From positions 62,001 to 126,000 of the forward strand of contig NZ_RKLY01000001.1 of assembly GCF_004745525.1 (NCBI RefSeq): a stretch of DNA of 64,000 nucleotides, given 5' to 3'. The notes below the pieces were generated by a model that saw only the letters and a list, made by a program, of their open reading frames with translations, was not told the DNA's origin and did not search any database. Positions 63,551-64,000 of this stretch are shown in pieces. A program made the position numbers and the translations under genes. Numbering within the stretch: position 1 is the first letter of the stretch; each line of letters begins with the position of its first letter. The stretch is from Companilactobacillus suantsaicola. GTDB lineage: Bacteria; Bacillota; Bacilli; Lactobacillales; Lactobacillaceae.

Positions 63551-63591
63551 TAGATAACTACTGTCTTCGACAACAGTTTGAAGCCAATTTT

Positions 63592-63635
63592 AAAAAAAGC
63601 TGTACTAATGCATAATTCATTAGTGCGGCTTTTTT
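63592..63635. terminator. Bidirectional terminator between nupC and the esterase gene
   Basis: AAAAAAGCTGTACTAATG pairs with CATTAGTGCGGCTTTTTT; A-run before and T-run after. Confidence 0.88.
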
Positions 63636-63659
63636 GTCTTGCATTACAATGATAGTAAT

Positions 63660-64000
63660 TTATTTTAACCAGTCAAAAACGGTTGAAAGGTACTTGCTCC
63701 AAATTTTCCACGAGTGATTTCCATTTACAGGCATCCAGGTATAATTATTTTTGGCGTGAATAGTTAAAAAGTTTTTGAACATGACGTTGTCCTCATGCAT
63801 GAAATCTTTATCACCACAGAGGGTCAGAATTTTTAGTTTTGGTTGTTCTTTGTTAAAGATATTTGTCAGTTGATTCTTTCTGACAGCTTCGGGATCGTCG
63901 AAAATGGCATCGAAGATGTCTTTGTTCATTGGTGAATTGGGATTGTTTCGGAAATGCTCGATGTCGGTGATTGGGGAGAGTGCAGCTACTTTACTGAATT
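63660..64000 (-). CDS. Esterase family alpha/beta hydrolase, C-terminal part
   Basis: The reading frame is open to the right edge; at least 112 residues are in the window and the N-terminus lies outside. The internal ATG at 63929 is not the start, because FSKVAALSPITDIEHF precedes it in frame. Visible catalytic elements are the Asp loop LCGDKDFMHEDN and the His loop GNHSWKIWSKYL, as in the tributyrin esterase / S-formylglutathione hydrolase group (putative esterase fold). The nucleophile GxSxG must be upstream. Minus strand, converging with nupC. Confidence 0.8.
   Translation of the reverse strand, partial: FSKVAALSPITDIEHFRNNPNSPMNKDIFDAIFDDPEAVRKNQLTNIFNKEQPKLKILTLCGDKDFMHEDNVMFKNFLTIHAKNNYTWMPVNGNHSWKIWSKYLSTVFDWLK

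Noticed and set aside
63660-63929. Complete 89-residue minus-strand protein
   Set aside because: The frame continues without stop to the window edge and the extra residues fit the esterase family, so it is a partial larger gene.

Overview
The window is an AT-rich Gram-positive chromosome segment from a member of the Lactobacillaceae. The evidence is the gene order rpsO-rnjB-TPR-tuf-tig-clpX-engB, a tyrosine T-box in front of tyrS, PyrR attenuators, cre-like sites, strong AGGAGG ribosome binding sites and many PTS and dipeptidase genes. A Companilactobacillus-like species is my best guess from recognition only; no 16S gene is present to settle it. I saw no rRNA, tRNA, CRISPR array, insertion sequence or prophage.

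Core region (1-21.8 kb): the end of coaD, a SepM/YlbL-type PDZ protease, the DNA-uptake genes comEA-comEC, holA, rpsT (minus), rpsO, rnjB, a TPR protein, tuf, tig, clpX and engB. A phosphatase (minus), T-box-controlled tyrS and a pyrBCFED operon behind two consecutive PyrR-type attenuators follow, then a Cof-type HAD phosphatase.

Metabolic region 1 (21.8-31.6 kb): lactate permease (minus), a PadR regulator with a repeat-rich DUF1700/DUF4097-like protein, a small membrane protein, a YfcC-type transporter with an M20 dipeptidase, an isolated and divergent aroA-like gene and another HAD phosphatase.

Sugar region (31.7-40.1 kb): CcpA-site-controlled PTS IIB and IIA, two tandem GH1 phospho-beta-glucosidases, then an RpiR regulator, a PTS IIC and a DUF871/MupG-like protein, then an Eis-like acetyltransferase. 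Next are two tandem, equal-length membrane diguanylate cyclases (40.3-42.7 kb) and, on the minus strand, guanine deaminase with an NCS2 purine permease.

The most unusual part is 45.7-52.9 kb. It is an apparent operon under a promoter whose spacer carries a perfect 14-bp palindrome. It encodes an aspartylglucosaminidase-type Ntn hydrolase, a GntR/HutC regulator, an M20 dipeptidase, a PTS IIC without its own IIA/IIB, a short GrdB-like protein and two M42 peptidases. The first M42 has lost most metal ligands, while the second keeps them all. A nearly identical promoter/operator lies 11 kb away in front of a class I amidotransferase-like C26 hydrolase (56.8 kb), so the two loci probably form one regulon. 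Its likely role is uptake and cleavage of amide-linked amino-acid or sugar conjugates; this is inference.

Right part (53-64 kb): two more HAD phosphatases, a cre-controlled dhaKLM operon, the C26 hydrolase, an FMN-riboswitch-controlled ribDEBAH operon, an aldo/keto reductase (minus), a CNT nucleoside transporter and the 3' part of an esterase (minus) running off the right edge.
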